Shown piece by piece: positions 35,469-44,329 of a stretch of 64,000 bases of DNA. The stretch is from Spartinivicinus marinus (GTDB lineage: Bacteria; Pseudomonadota; Gammaproteobacteria; Pseudomonadales; Zooshikellaceae). The notes under the pieces were generated by a model that was not told the origin of the DNA, did no database searches, and worked only from the letters and a program-made list of their open reading frames with translations. The stretch covers positions 4,856,501-4,920,500 of the forward strand of contig NZ_JAPJZK010000001.1 in NCBI RefSeq assembly GCF_026309355.1. The letters run 5' to 3'. The position numbers were made by a program, and so were the translations under genes. How positions within the stretch are numbered: the first letter of the stretch is position 1; each line of letters opens with the position of its first letter.

Positions 35469-37544
35469 ATGTTCTTCAGTAAGCCTTTCCTTAGAATGGC
35501 AATGAAAATTAAAAATTTTTTACTAGAGCTGACTCGGCGACAAAAAAGAATTCTGGGTGTTACAACAGATGTTGCACTCACCTGGCTCTGCCTATGGCTT
35601 GCTTTTTTTGTACGACTAGGGCCTGAGGAGTTAGTTAACCCCATTGGGGCTGATTACGCTTGGTTGTTTATCGTCGCACCACTGGTTTCTTTACCGATTT
35701 TTATCAAGCTTGGACTTTACCGCGCAGTGCTTCGCTATATGGGGCGTGATGCTTTTTTAGCCGTTTTTAAGGCTATAACTTTATCTACCCTAGTGTTGTC
35801 TTTGTTGATTTACTGGCATCGTGAAGCAGCAGTGGTGCCGCGTTCGGTGGTGTTAAATTACTGGGCATTGTGTATGTTGGCCATTGGGGGAATTCGCTGG
35901 GCTGTTAGGTTATGGCTGGTTCCACAAGATAGTGCTCACTTATTGCGGATTTCTCGGGCTCAAAATCTAAGTAAGCGCCCGGTGGCTATTTATGGTGCTG
36001 GTGAAGCTGGCTTTGAGTTATTGGGAGCGTTAGAGCGTGGCCATGAGTTAATGCCAGTGGCGTTTGTGGATGATGATCGTTCGATTGCTAATCGCTTGAT
36101 TGCGGGGAAGCGAGTATATACTCCCAAGCATATTGGGCAGATGATTGAGGAAACGGGGGCTAGGGAAATACTGCTGGCAATGCCTACTTTATCACGCTCA
36201 CAGAAAAAAGAAATTTTAGAGTCTTTGGAACAATACCCCCTGCATGTTAGAACAGTACCCAGTATTTCTGAGCTAGCCATGGGTAAGGTGAAAGTGGCAG
36301 ATATCCGTGAAGTTGAGATAGCGGATGTATTAGGTAGAGATTCGGTTCAACCTGAAGAAGCGCTTTTAGAACGCTGCATTAAAAACAAGGTGGTGATGGT
36401 AACAGGGGCAGGTGGCTCCATTGGTTCAGAGCTTTGTCGGCAGATTGTGCAGAATCAACCTAAAAGTATCATTTTGTTTGAGCACTCGGAGTACAACTTA
36501 TACAGTATTCATAAAGAGCTGGAGCAAATTGTACAACAAGTGAATTACCCTGTTGAAGTCATCCCTTTACTTGGCTCGGTCACCAATGCCAAGCATTTGC
36601 TCAATACGATCAGCTCTTATCATGTCGATACCTTATATCATGCAGCAGCCTATAAGCATGTGCCTATTGTCGAACAAAATATTGCGGAAGGCATTCGTAA
36701 TAATGTATTTGGTACCTTACTTACTGCACAAGCAGCGATTATTGGTAAAGTAAAACACTTTGTGCTGATTTCTACTGATAAAGCGGTTAGGCCCACTAAT
36801 GTTATGGGTGCTAGCAAGCGCTTGGCAGAAATGGTGTTGCAAGCACTTAGTGAAGAGTCAACGCTTTATTTAAATAAAAATAATGTATTTGGCTTGGTTA
36901 ACCATTGTGCTTTTCATAATGAAACCCGCTTTACTATGGTGCGTTTTGGTAATGTATTAGGATCATCGGGTTCAGTTATTCCTAAATTCCGGGAGCAGGT
37001 AGCAGAGGGCGGCCCTATTACGGTTACACATCCCAATATTACCCGTTACTTTATGACTATTCCTGAAGCTTCCCAGTTGGTGATTCAAGCCGGTGCTATG
37101 GAGCAGGGTGGTGACGTATTTGTTTTGAATATGGGGGAGCCTGTTAAGATTGTTGATCTAGCTGAAAAGATAATCAATCTATCAGGGTTAACAGTTAAAA
37201 ATGAGGAAAGCCCTGAAGGGGATATTGAAATTCAGTTTACTGGCTTGAGGCCGGGTGAAAAACTGTATGAAGAGCTGTTAATTGGTGAAAATGATACACC
37301 AACAGAGCACTCAATGATTATGCGTGCTCATGAGGAAATGCTGCCATGGGAGTCTTTAGCAGAATTGCTAAGCGAGATTGAGCAGTCATTAAAAGAGTAT
37401 GACTATACGAATGTACGTCACCTGTTGTTAAAAGCGGTGACTGGTTACAAACCTGAAAAAAATATTGTGGATTTGTTGTATAACCAGAATAAAAAAGTCA
37501 CTGTAGAAAAAGTTGTGAGTTTGGAACAAAAAAGCCGGCAATAG
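35469..37544 (+). CDS. WbpM/CapD-like nucleotide-sugar 4,6-dehydratase, copy 2
   Basis: A 691-residue near-copy of the protein at 30739-32811 with the same architecture: four N-terminal membrane segments, a Rossmann CoA-binding-like domain (GAGEAGFELLGALERG), and a catalytic SDR domain with GAGGSIGSELCRQ and STDKAVRPTNVMGASKR. Differences are scattered conservative changes, mostly in the membrane region (for example LVNPIGADYAW against LVNPVGDDYLW) and near the C terminus. Both copies keep all visible catalytic residues. A strong terminator overlaps its stop codon, so this gene ends the polysaccharide locus. It is separated from copy 1 by about 2.7 kb. Confidence 0.9.
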   Translation: MFFSKPFLRMAMKIKNFLLELTRRQKRILGVTTDVALTWLCLWLAFFVRLGPEELVNPIGADYAWLFIVAPLVSLPIFIKLGLYRAVLRYMGRDAFLAVFKAITLSTLVLSLLIYWHREAAVVPRSVVLNYWALCMLAIGGIRWAVRLWLVPQDSAHLLRISRAQNLSKRPVAIYGAGEAGFELLGALERGHELMPVAFVDDDRSIANRLIAGKRVYTPKHIGQMIEETGAREILLAMPTLSRSQKKEILESLEQYPLHVRTVPSISELAMGKVKVADIREVEIADVLGRDSVQPEEALLERCIKNKVVMVTGAGGSIGSELCRQIVQNQPKSIILFEHSEYNLYSIHKELEQIVQQVNYPVEVIPLLGSVTNAKHLLNTISSYHVDTLYHAAAYKHVPIVEQNIAEGIRNNVFGTLLTAQAAIIGKVKHFVLISTDKAVRPTNVMGASKRLAEMVLQALSEESTLYLNKNNVFGLVNHCAFHNETRFTMVRFGNVLGSSGSVIPKFREQVAEGGPITVTHPNITRYFMTIPEASQLVIQAGAMEQGGDVFVLNMGEPVKIVDLAEKIINLSGLTVKNEESPEGDIEIQFTGLRPGEKLYEELLIGENDTPTEHSMIMRAHEEMLPWESLAELLSEIEQSLKEYDYTNVRHLLLKAVTGYKPEKNIVDLLYNQNKKVTVEKVVSLEQKSRQ

Positions 37545-37555
37545 CCAGCTTTTTT
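37528..37555 (+). terminator. Rho-independent terminator at the end of the polysaccharide locus
   Basis: AAAAAAGC and GCTTTTTT form the outer stem and GGC/GCC the inner one, around an AATA loop. The stop codon of the WbpM-like gene lies within the hairpin. The T-run ends the structure. Confidence 0.8.
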
Positions 37556-37590
37556 GTATACTTTTCGCGAATGATTTTTACGTATCTAAT

Positions 37591-38040
37591 CTATTCGTGA
37601 AGAAGATGCCTCCACATGTCGTATTCATCGGCTTCCTCCACTACTAACTTAACCAATTGCCCTGCTTGTATGTGAGTAGCACCTTCCAAATAAAGTTTCC
37701 CATCAATCTCAGGAGCATCGGCTTGGGTTCGGCCAGCGGCTCCGCCATCACCTACCTCATCAATAATCACTTCAACATATGTCTTACCGAATTTTTGCTG
37801 AAGCTTGTTGGCGCTGATTTGCTGTTGAGTTGCCATAAACCGTTCCCAGCATTCTTGCTTCACTTCTTCTGGTACAGCGCCTGGTAGTTCATTTGCTTTA
37901 GCTCCTTCTACTGGCGAATATTTAAAGCAATCTACTCGGTCTAGTTGTGCGTCTTCCTGCCAATCAAGCATTAACTCGAAATGCTGTTCTAGATCGTCAG
38001 AAAAGCTGACAATAATAAGGTGATATCGGGGCAGATATTA
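37591..38040 (-). pseudogene. rimO: RimO (ribosomal S12 methylthiotransferase) C-terminal remnant
   Basis: The last 126 codons are open and match the RimO C terminus closely: LDRVDCFKYSPVEGAKANEL, PEEVKQECWERFMATQQQIS and DAPEIDGKLYLEG in the TRAM domain, ending VEEADEYDMWRHLL. Upstream, IIVSFSDDLEQHFELMLDWQ corresponds to the IVGFPGETEEDF region but with altered residues, and the frame is lost near 38020. The radical-SAM cluster and N-terminal domain are absent. RimO modifies ribosomal protein S12, so a full copy should exist elsewhere, and this is a leftover of a duplication or rearrangement. Confidence 0.85.
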
Positions 38041-38215
38041 CTTCAGGTATTATATTGGAAGTCATAAAAGGCTTCCGTGAGAATGTATGAGTTAATGGAG
38101 TATTCTGTAGCTGTGGTTGGGATAAGCTTTAATTCTAAAGGCTAGGGATAGACTTTTGAGTGGCAGAAGAGTGTCCCATTGTTTCATACTAATTCATCAT
38201 AGAAGGAGAAGCTGC

Positions 38216-39175
38216 TTGAACGATTGTCTGGTTACCCTTCATCCACAAACTTTATTTTTTGCTGATATCCCTATTACCACCGGAACTGTTCAAGCCAATG
38301 GTATTGAATTGGCCTATGAGTCCTGGGGGGAAATTGACAAGCCTGTGATGTTATTAGTGATGGGGCTATCCTGTCAGATGTGGATGTGGCCTGACCCTTT
38401 TGTTGCTTTGTTAGTGAAGCAAGGCTTTCGAGTGATTCGGTTTGATAACCGTGATATTGGTGGTTCAAATAGTGTAAAGCGGCAAATGTCAATTAATTTA
38501 CCGTTGAGTTATGCTAGGTATCGATTGGGTGGCTTACCTAAAGCCCACTACACCTTGCATGATATGGCGGAGGATACTTTAGCTTTAATTAATGCACTGA
38601 AATTAACTGAAGTACATTTAGTGGGGGTATCAATGGGTGGGATGATTGCCCAGCTATTGGCTGCCAAGCATCCAGATAAGTTGGCGAGCTTAACTTTATT
38701 AATGACATCTACCAACCACCCGAATTTACCTACCCCTGATCTACGACTGATTAAGTTTGTTTTTGCCAGAAAGTTGGCGGGACGAAATAAACAACGGGTG
38801 GTTGATCATCAACAAGCCATGTGGGAAACCATTGGTAGTCCTGCTTATCCAACGGATCCAATTATGCTGAGGCAATTATTGGAAAAATGCTTTGATCGAG
38901 ATTTTCGGCCCGCAGGCATGATGCGCCAAACCCATGCTATTTTAGCGACCGGCTCATTGATTAAATGGTCCCGTGAAATAACCCTACCGACACAAATTAT
39001 TCATGGCATAGCTGATCTGCTTATTTCAGTAAAAGCGAGTTTTCAGTTAAAGCAGTTAATAACAGGAGCTAAGTTAGTGACGATTCCTGGTATGGGGCAC
39101 GATATACCACAGGGGTTGTATCAACCAATTAGTGATATTATTACTAATCACATTAAGATCCATGAAAGTGCTTGA
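38216..39175 (+). CDS. Alpha/beta hydrolase
   Basis: About 320 residues with an alpha/beta-hydrolase fold. The oxyanion region is MLLVMGLSCQMWMWPD. The nucleophile elbow is VGVSMGGMIAQLLA, the acid is probably the Asp in HGIADLLISV, and the catalytic His is in IPGMGHDIPQGL. TTG 38216 is preferred because AAGGAG lies a few bases upstream; an upstream in-frame start at 38156 would add an unlikely basic extension. The substrate is unknown; the family includes esterases and peptidases acting on small molecules. It stands alone with its own promoter region downstream of the RimO remnant. Confidence 0.85.
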   Translation: MNDCLVTLHPQTLFFADIPITTGTVQANGIELAYESWGEIDKPVMLLVMGLSCQMWMWPDPFVALLVKQGFRVIRFDNRDIGGSNSVKRQMSINLPLSYARYRLGGLPKAHYTLHDMAEDTLALINALKLTEVHLVGVSMGGMIAQLLAAKHPDKLASLTLLMTSTNHPNLPTPDLRLIKFVFARKLAGRNKQRVVDHQQAMWETIGSPAYPTDPIMLRQLLEKCFDRDFRPAGMMRQTHAILATGSLIKWSREITLPTQIIHGIADLLISVKASFQLKQLITGAKLVTIPGMGHDIPQGLYQPISDIITNHIKIHESA

Positions 39176-39319
39176 TAAATAGAGTGTATAATATGGGGCA
39201 ATAGAGTATTCTTCTGCTGCACAAGAAAGGCCAACCCATGGCCTCTTGCGCTAAAGTGACTTCATGTCACAACTATAGAATATCCTATCACTCCCTATTG
39301 CCAGCATTTGAGTGATGCA

Positions 39320-40237
39320 TTAATTAACAGCTACTTTTTTTCCTTTAATGCTTGCTGAGCGATGACTTAACCGTTGCTGTAATACAATACCTGTAATAAT
39401 TAATACCAACCCAACGTAGGTGGCAGGGTGTATCGATTCGCCCAGTAAATAATGAATAAAAATCAGTGAAGTAAAGGGGGCTAAAAAGATTAAATTACTG
39501 ATTTTGGCAGTGTTTTCAGCAAGCCTCATGGCATTTAACCATAAAATAAAACTAAACCCCATTTCAAATAAACCTATGTAAAGTGCGCCAGCAAAGCCAT
39601 GCCAGTGGGGGATAGTAAAGTCAGCAAATGCTGCCGTACTAATAATGAGTAAAGGGAAACCCATTAAAAAGCAGGCCAGTAAACTGACAACTGGGTCGTG
39701 GTTTTGTTTGGTATTTAACAACCAATATAAAGCCCAGAAGAGGGTGCTGGTCAATAAAAATAACACTCCAAGCGGGTTAGAAAAATTTAAACTGAGTAGC
39801 TCACCTTTGGTCGAAATCACCAATACACCTAAATAGCTGACTAAACAGGCTAGAAACGCTAACAGAGTAATTTTTTGTTTTAGAATGGGAATGGATAAAA
39901 GGGTTAACGTAATAGCCCAGGTGTAATTAATGGGTTGGGCCTGTTGGGCTGGTAGTAAGTCATAGCCTTGAAGTAACAACAGGTAATAGATAAAAGGGTT
40001 CATTGTTCCCAGTAATAAATAGTGAGTAGGTGCTGTTTTGATACAGTGATAGACCTGTTGAAGTTTGCCTTGCCACCCTAAAATAGCAGTCAGTAACATA
40101 ATGCAACAAAGGCTGGAATAGAACAGTAATTGTAATGGGCTAAAATGTTGCAAACTGATTTTAAAAGCAGTAGCAACAGTAGACCAAAGCATTACAGCAG
40201 ATAGTCCATAAATAGTGGCGTGTTTTTGATTTTTCAT
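39320..40237 (-). CDS. EamA/DMT-family transporter
   Basis: A 305-residue inner-membrane protein with about ten hydrophobic helices arranged as two EamA repeats. The first repeat opens with YGLSAVMLWSTVATAFK, the second near NPLGVLFLLTSTLFWALYWL. LLGESIHPATYVGLVLIITG closes the second repeat in the usual way. Members of the drug/metabolite transporter family export amino acids or other metabolites, and the substrate here cannot be told. The start ATG at 40237 is preceded by a MITE-like repeat that may separate it from the divergent yajL gene. Confidence 0.88.
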   Translation of the reverse strand: MKNQKHATIYGLSAVMLWSTVATAFKISLQHFSPLQLLFYSSLCCIMLLTAILGWQGKLQQVYHCIKTAPTHYLLLGTMNPFIYYLLLLQGYDLLPAQQAQPINYTWAITLTLLSIPILKQKITLLAFLACLVSYLGVLVISTKGELLSLNFSNPLGVLFLLTSTLFWALYWLLNTKQNHDPVVSLLACFLMGFPLLIISTAAFADFTIPHWHGFAGALYIGLFEMGFSFILWLNAMRLAENTAKISNLIFLAPFTSLIFIHYLLGESIHPATYVGLVLIITGIVLQQRLSHRSASIKGKKVAVN

Positions 40238-40269
40238 AAGGCATTAGTAACAGCTGATTACTTCCATTA

Positions 40270-40409
40270 GAGGCTGTCGCACAACTACTACGCTTGCAAA
40301 TACTGCGTTAAAAATCGACTCAAAATACTCATTTATTAGGTATAAACTCCGCCTTTTCGCCGATTTTTGCCTTGTCTTTGCTTCGCTCATGACCTTTTGC
40401 AACAGCCTC
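40270..40409. repeat. MITE-like element with inverted ends and ATTA duplication
   Basis: A 140-bp element whose ends are inverted repeats (GAGGCTGTCGCA on the left, GAGGCTGTTGCA read inward from the right, 11 of 12). It is flanked by a direct ATTA duplication (40266-40269 and 40410-40413). It encodes no transposase. An open frame through it (40244-40447) has a composition unlike a real protein. It lies between two divergently transcribed genes. Confidence 0.7.
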
Positions 40410-40488
40410 ATTAGCGAACGTTTTTGAGAAAGCTTTGGTTCAGTCATACTATTCTATTAATACTCGCTTTTCTACACTAGGTCATAAT

Positions 40489-41061
40489 ATGAAGAAAGTA
40501 TTGGTTGCTATTGCTGATGGCTCTGAAGAACTAGAGGCCGTTTGTATTATTGATGTATTAAGACGAGCAGATGTCGATGTTGTCGTGGCCAGTTGTATGC
40601 CGACTGAATCGCTGCTAATCACAGCTTCTAGAGGCGTAAAAATTCAAGCGGACTGTCATATTAAAACTTGTGTTGACCAAGCTTATGATTTAGTCGTTTT
40701 ACCAGGAGGAATGCCTGGAGCAAAGTATTTATATGAGAGTCAACCACTCACTGGCATCTTAGAAAAACAAAGAAATAATAAACAGTGGCATGCTGCAATT
40801 TGTGCATCGCCTGCTGTGGTGTTGGCTCAACATGGCTGGCTGAAAGGGGTTAAAGCAACCTGTTATCCCAGTTTTCAAGATAAATTAATAGGCGCACAGG
40901 TTGATAGAGCTGCCGCTGTGGTTGTTGATCAGGATAATAAGCTGATTACCAGTCAAGGGCCAGGTACTGCGTTAGCGTTTGCTCTGGCCCTGGTTGAAGT
41001 ATTACTGGGTAAGGAAAAAGCGCAATCTGTAGCCCAACCAATGGTGATCCATGCGGCCTAG
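40489..41061 (+). CDS. yajL: DJ-1/YajL family protein
   Basis: About 190 residues from ATG 40489, which gives the typical MKKVLVAIADGSEELEA start. An upstream in-frame start at 40435 would add residues of unusual composition. The conserved Glu is in GSEELEA and the reactive nucleophile Cys is about residue 105 in HAAICASPAVVLAQHGW. VLPGGMPGAKYL and SQGPGTALAFALALVEVL are also characteristic. YajL is a cytosolic oxidative-stress protein with proposed chaperone and deglycase roles. Its ribosome-binding site is weak. It converges with the OmpA-family gene, overlapping its stop by four bases. Confidence 0.88.
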   Translation: MKKVLVAIADGSEELEAVCIIDVLRRADVDVVVASCMPTESLLITASRGVKIQADCHIKTCVDQAYDLVVLPGGMPGAKYLYESQPLTGILEKQRNNKQWHAAICASPAVVLAQHGWLKGVKATCYPSFQDKLIGAQVDRAAAVVVDQDNKLITSQGPGTALAFALALVEVLLGKEKAQSVAQPMVIHAA

Positions 41062-41765
41062 TTTTGTGCAACCGTTGCCGTATTTTCATTAGTGCTCAGT
41101 GTAACGACGACCTGACGATCCAACGCATAACCGTCTAAATTACCCTGGGCTGCGGAAGCCTCTTGTTTGCCATGAGCGATGACACTAATACGTTGTGGGT
41201 CAATGCCTGCACTGGCAAGGTATTGCTTAACAGCTTGAGCTCTGGCTAGAGATAGTTGGTGGTTAGTGCTATCTGAGCCTCGTTGATCGGCATAACCATC
41301 TAGCTGAATTTGTAATGCAGGGTTTGCTGTTAATATGGTTGCCCAGTGATCAAGCAGTGCTAAGTGGGAAGCAGGTATACGGCTCTCAGCGGTATGAAAC
41401 AATACAGGGAATTGTGCCGTTTGGTTTTCGCCCATTACCCAATAACTACTGCTATTAATTGATTCACTACCAGGCTGGTTCGCTGCCAATTGTTGCCTAA
41501 GCAGCTCAATTTCTTGCTGGGCTGTAATCAGTGCCGCCTCGTTTGCTTCAGCTTGATCTGCCATAGCAAACTTTTCTGTGATGCTATCTCCAACAGCTGC
41601 ACCAATGACTGCACCAAAAGGGCCGCCTGCTAATGCGCCAATCACCATACCTGAACCTACGCCCATTAATTTATCCCCAACACTTGCTTTGGGCTCTTTA
41701 GCAAAAATCGCTGTTGATAAACAGGTAGTGGCAACTAGGATGCAGGCGAGTTTTGTTAGTTTCAT
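41058..41765 (-). CDS. OmpA-family outer-membrane/periplasmic protein
   Basis: A 235-residue protein with a signal peptide (ACILVATTCLSTAIFAKE, cleavage after AIFA). A Gly-zipper-like segment follows (GSGMVIGALAGGPFGAVIGAAVG), suited to membrane insertion, then a helical stretch with AALITAQQEIELLRQQL. The C-terminal OmpA peptidoglycan-binding domain carries LQIQLDGYADQRGSDSTNHQ, LSLARAQAVKQYLASAGI and the Arg-containing ISVIAHGKQE. A role in attaching the envelope to peptidoglycan is likely. It resembles sortase-associated PdsO proteins in layout, but no sortase gene is nearby. Confidence 0.85.
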   Translation of the reverse strand: MKLTKLACILVATTCLSTAIFAKEPKASVGDKLMGVGSGMVIGALAGGPFGAVIGAAVGDSITEKFAMADQAEANEAALITAQQEIELLRQQLAANQPGSESINSSSYWVMGENQTAQFPVLFHTAESRIPASHLALLDHWATILTANPALQIQLDGYADQRGSDSTNHQLSLARAQAVKQYLASAGIDPQRISVIAHGKQEASAAQGNLDGYALDRQVVVTLSTNENTATVAQN

Positions 41766-41903
41766 AATATTTCTCTTATTTCAATAAAGTGATGACGCTG
41801 AATGACTCGGTCGGTTGTTAAGGCTTATTGAAACAACAGAAAAAGACTATCTGATAGTTATATTAAGACAGTTGTCGGTAATAAAAAGGCAAAATATGGC
41901 AGG

Positions 41904-42218
41904 CTAATTGGATTTTTGTTTTAGGTGATAGTGACCATTAATAAATTGATCAAAATAAAGCCCAAGCTCAGGGTGGTGGACTTGTTCACCACTGTCATCA
42001 GGTGCTAAATTTTGTTCCGCCACATAGGTTTGATGGACTGCATTATCCACTAACACATGGTACCAAGGCTTGTTTTTTGGTGGGCGGCTTTTTGCCATGG
42101 TTTGATACCACTCATCAGTCAGCATAAAGGTTGGGTCTATATCAATCACAACCCCTCTATAGTTAAACAGTTTGTGGTGAACGATTTGCCCGATTGAAAA
42201 TTTAGCTTCTTGAGTCAT
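41904..42218 (-). CDS. hspQ: Heat shock protein HspQ
   Basis: A 104-residue HspQ (hemimethylated-DNA-binding YccV domain) protein. Diagnostic segments are FSIGQIVHHKLFNYRGVVID, DEWYQTMAKSRPPKNKPWYH and VLVDNAVHQTYVAEQNL. HspQ promotes degradation of some proteins by Lon as an adaptor or enhancer. The start ATG 42218 is preceded by AAGGA at good spacing. The length is typical. It is divergent from the DUF2244 gene, and any heat-shock promoter was not located. Confidence 0.92.
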   Translation of the reverse strand: MTQEAKFSIGQIVHHKLFNYRGVVIDIDPTFMLTDEWYQTMAKSRPPKNKPWYHVLVDNAVHQTYVAEQNLAPDDSGEQVHHPELGLYFDQFINGHYHLKQKSN

Positions 42219-42384
42219 GGCATCCTTCGCGTATGGTGCTTCCTTCAGTACTAGGTGTACTTGAACTAAGCTTAGACATTAAGTGTTTGGTTTGCTCATA
42301 GAATTCAACGGTTGTTGATTCTTCTCAGGACTGGATTATCTAAGCAGTAACATTGCTTAAGAAGCAAGTAACAGGCTCTTAATT

Positions 42385-42876
42385 ATGGTTGTTGTGGAAC
42401 AGAGCAAACAGGTCGGTCAAGAAATTTGGCTGAGATCTAATCAGTCGTTAAGCTGGCGCGGTAATTTGCAGGTTTTTGGCGGTCTTGCTGTGTTGAGCCT
42501 ATTGATTGCCGTAGGTTTTGCCTTAGTGGGGGCCTGGGTAGTCCTACCCTTTGCTGGGATTGAACTTGCGTGTCTGGCTATAGCGCTTTATTACACCGCT
42601 TGGCAAGCATCCCGTCAGCAACGTATTTGGCTGACCATTGACCAGATTTGTGTCGAAAAAGGGCGTCGACGCTTAGAGCAGCGCTATGTGTTGCAGCGAG
42701 AGTGGACCACGGTGCAGGTATTTAGGTCAGCTCATGGGGGGAGTGTGGGTGAAGTGAGCTTGTGCTATCGAAATCAAATTATTCCTGTAGGAGAATTTTT
42801 AAATCAGGCAGACCGAGCCTTGTTGGTTGAACACTTAAAGCAAAATGGACTTTCAATTGAAATTCATCATACCTAA
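42385..42876 (+). CDS. DUF2244 membrane protein
   Basis: A 163-residue inner-membrane protein. Two membrane helices lie at about residues 30-75 (VFGGLAVLSLLIAVGFALVG and VVLPFAGIELACLAIALYYT). They are followed by a cytosolic beta-rich domain with CVEKGRRRLEQRYVLQREWT and a closing LLVEHLKQNGL. The family is conserved near respiratory genes in proteobacteria, and its function is unknown. Two more small conserved genes follow on the same strand. Confidence 0.85.
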   Translation: MVVVEQSKQVGQEIWLRSNQSLSWRGNLQVFGGLAVLSLLIAVGFALVGAWVVLPFAGIELACLAIALYYTAWQASRQQRIWLTIDQICVEKGRRRLEQRYVLQREWTTVQVFRSAHGGSVGEVSLCYRNQIIPVGEFLNQADRALLVEHLKQNGLSIEIHHT

Positions 42877-42906
42877 ATATACCCAATGCGTAGGGTATTA
42901 ATATAA

Positions 42907-43185
42907 ATGGTTATTCAGTTACTAACACTATTCTTCCACTTACCAGGCTGTCGGTCACTAAAAGAAAAAAGGAGCCGCTTAGGTGGTCTTAAAGATAAGT
43001 TTGGCAGGGTAACTAATGTTGCTATCACTGAATCAGATTTCCATGATTTGCATCAGCAAGCGGAATGGAGTGTTATCATTATGGCAAAAGACCAGTCAAC
43101 TGTTGACCGAATTATTGCTCAGTTAGAACTGACAATTGATCAGCTGGATGTATTGTTAATTAAAATTACGAGGGAGCGATTATAA
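42907..43185 (+). CDS. DUF503 family protein (YlxP-like)
   Basis: A 92-residue ferredoxin-like-fold protein with HLPGCRSLKEKRSRLGGLKD, the DUF503 signature. VAITESDFHDLHQQAEWSVI and a C-terminal QLDVLLIKITRERL follow. Homologues such as YlxP often lie near translation genes and are proposed to act with the ribosome. Here the gene follows the DUF2244 gene after about 30 bases and precedes a substrate-binding protein after about 50 bases. Confidence 0.85.
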   Translation: MVIQLLTLFFHLPGCRSLKEKRSRLGGLKDKFGRVTNVAITESDFHDLHQQAEWSVIIMAKDQSTVDRIIAQLELTIDQLDVLLIKITRERL

Positions 43186-43232
43186 AAAATGCTCTGCAGG
43201 TTCTTTAATTACAAGATACACACTAGAAGATA

Positions 43233-44210
43233 ATGAAAAATATAAAAGTATCCTTTGTGATTATTCCAGTCATTGTATTACTCATCATCAGTATCGGTTT
43301 GGCTGTCTGGGTTGGAGGGAAAAAACGTTGCTTTTATGTAGCTTCTTACCATAAAGGCTATCCTTGGCAGGATGGATTGACGGCTGCTGTTGAGAAAAAC
43401 TTAGCCGGTTATTGTCGGTTAAAATCATTTTATTTGGATACCATCCGTCAGTCCAGTGAGTTGAATAAGCAGACTATGGCTCATCAGGCGTGGGCTATCA
43501 TTCAAGATTGGCAGCCTCATATCATTATTGCCAGTGATGACAATGCTTCCAAGTATTTAGTTAAGCCTTATTTGAAAGACAGTCAAACACCTGTAGTATT
43601 TTGTGGCGTAAATTTTTCAGCAGAAAAGTATGGCTATCCTTATCCGAATGTGACAGGTATGGTGGAGTTTGAACCCATTCGGCCGATGCTCGTTCAATTA
43701 AAAAAAATCAGGCCGTCAATTAAACAGGGGATGATGATCGCAGCCCATCGTATTACTAATGAAAAACTACATAAACACTTAGTAGAGCTAGCGAGCGAAT
43801 TTGGTGTTACATTCGATATTCGCTGGGTTAATAATTTTCAGCAATTTACAACAGTATTTGCAGACAGCCAGAAATATGATTTTATATATGTACCTAATAA
43901 TCACGATATAAATAATTGGGATGACTCACTTGCTAGAGAGTTTATTCAAGCAGCTAATATTACTACTATTACCGTATCTACTGCTCGCTGGATGCAACCC
44001 TTCGTGATGTTGTCATTTTTTCATCTACCAGAAGAACAGGGACGTTATGCGGCTAATACCGCGCTCAAAATAATGGCAGGAGCCTCCCCTGCAGATATTA
44101 CCATTGCTACTAATAAAGACTGGCGAGTGGCAACTAATCAAGCGCTACTTGACAAAATACAACTTAAATTACCTGATAACTTTAAGCACTTTATTGAAGT
44201 TGAGAAATAA
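43233..44210 (+). CDS. ABC-type substrate-binding protein (ABC_sub_bind-like)
   Basis: A 325-residue periplasmic-binding-protein-like protein. An N-terminal hydrophobic segment (VIIPVIVLLIISIGLAVWVG) acts as a signal anchor. The sequence CFYVASYHKGYPWQDGL, PHIIIASDDNASKYLV and PVVFCGVNFSAEKYGYPYPN places it in the tryptophan/unknown-ligand ABC_sub_bind (BMP-like) family. The C terminus ends FKHFIEVEK. No permease or ATPase gene is nearby, so it may act as a sensor domain or with a distant transporter. Confidence 0.8.
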   Translation: MKNIKVSFVIIPVIVLLIISIGLAVWVGGKKRCFYVASYHKGYPWQDGLTAAVEKNLAGYCRLKSFYLDTIRQSSELNKQTMAHQAWAIIQDWQPHIIIASDDNASKYLVKPYLKDSQTPVVFCGVNFSAEKYGYPYPNVTGMVEFEPIRPMLVQLKKIRPSIKQGMMIAAHRITNEKLHKHLVELASEFGVTFDIRWVNNFQQFTTVFADSQKYDFIYVPNNHDINNWDDSLAREFIQAANITTITVSTARWMQPFVMLSFFHLPEEQGRYAANTALKIMAGASPADITIATNKDWRVATNQALLDKIQLKLPDNFKHFIEVEK

Positions 44211-44280
44211 GTGCTAATGGTTATTTGAATAGAGTACCTCTAAAAAAAGCATCAAGATATAACAGTGCTGCATTACAGAT

Positions 44281-44315
44281 AATAAAAAAGGTGCTTAAAA
44301 AGCACCTTTTTTATT
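44281..44315. terminator. Bidirectional terminator between convergent genes
   Basis: Perfect 16-bp arms AATAAAAAAGGTGCTT and AAGCACCTTTTTTATT around an AAA loop, with T-runs on both strands. It terminates the substrate-binding-protein gene from the left and the metalloprotease gene from the right. Confidence 0.9.
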
Positions 44316-44329
44316 GAGGGATGTGTGAA

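Noticed and set aside
40244-40447. 67-codon reverse-strand frame
   Set aside because: It is the MITE-like repeat read through from end to end; its basic, repetitive composition does not look like a gene.
41058-41765. Call as sortase-system protein PdsO
   Set aside because: Layout (Gly zipper plus OmpA domain) is similar, but no sortase, VIT/VWA substrate or two-component genes lie nearby; kept as OmpA family.
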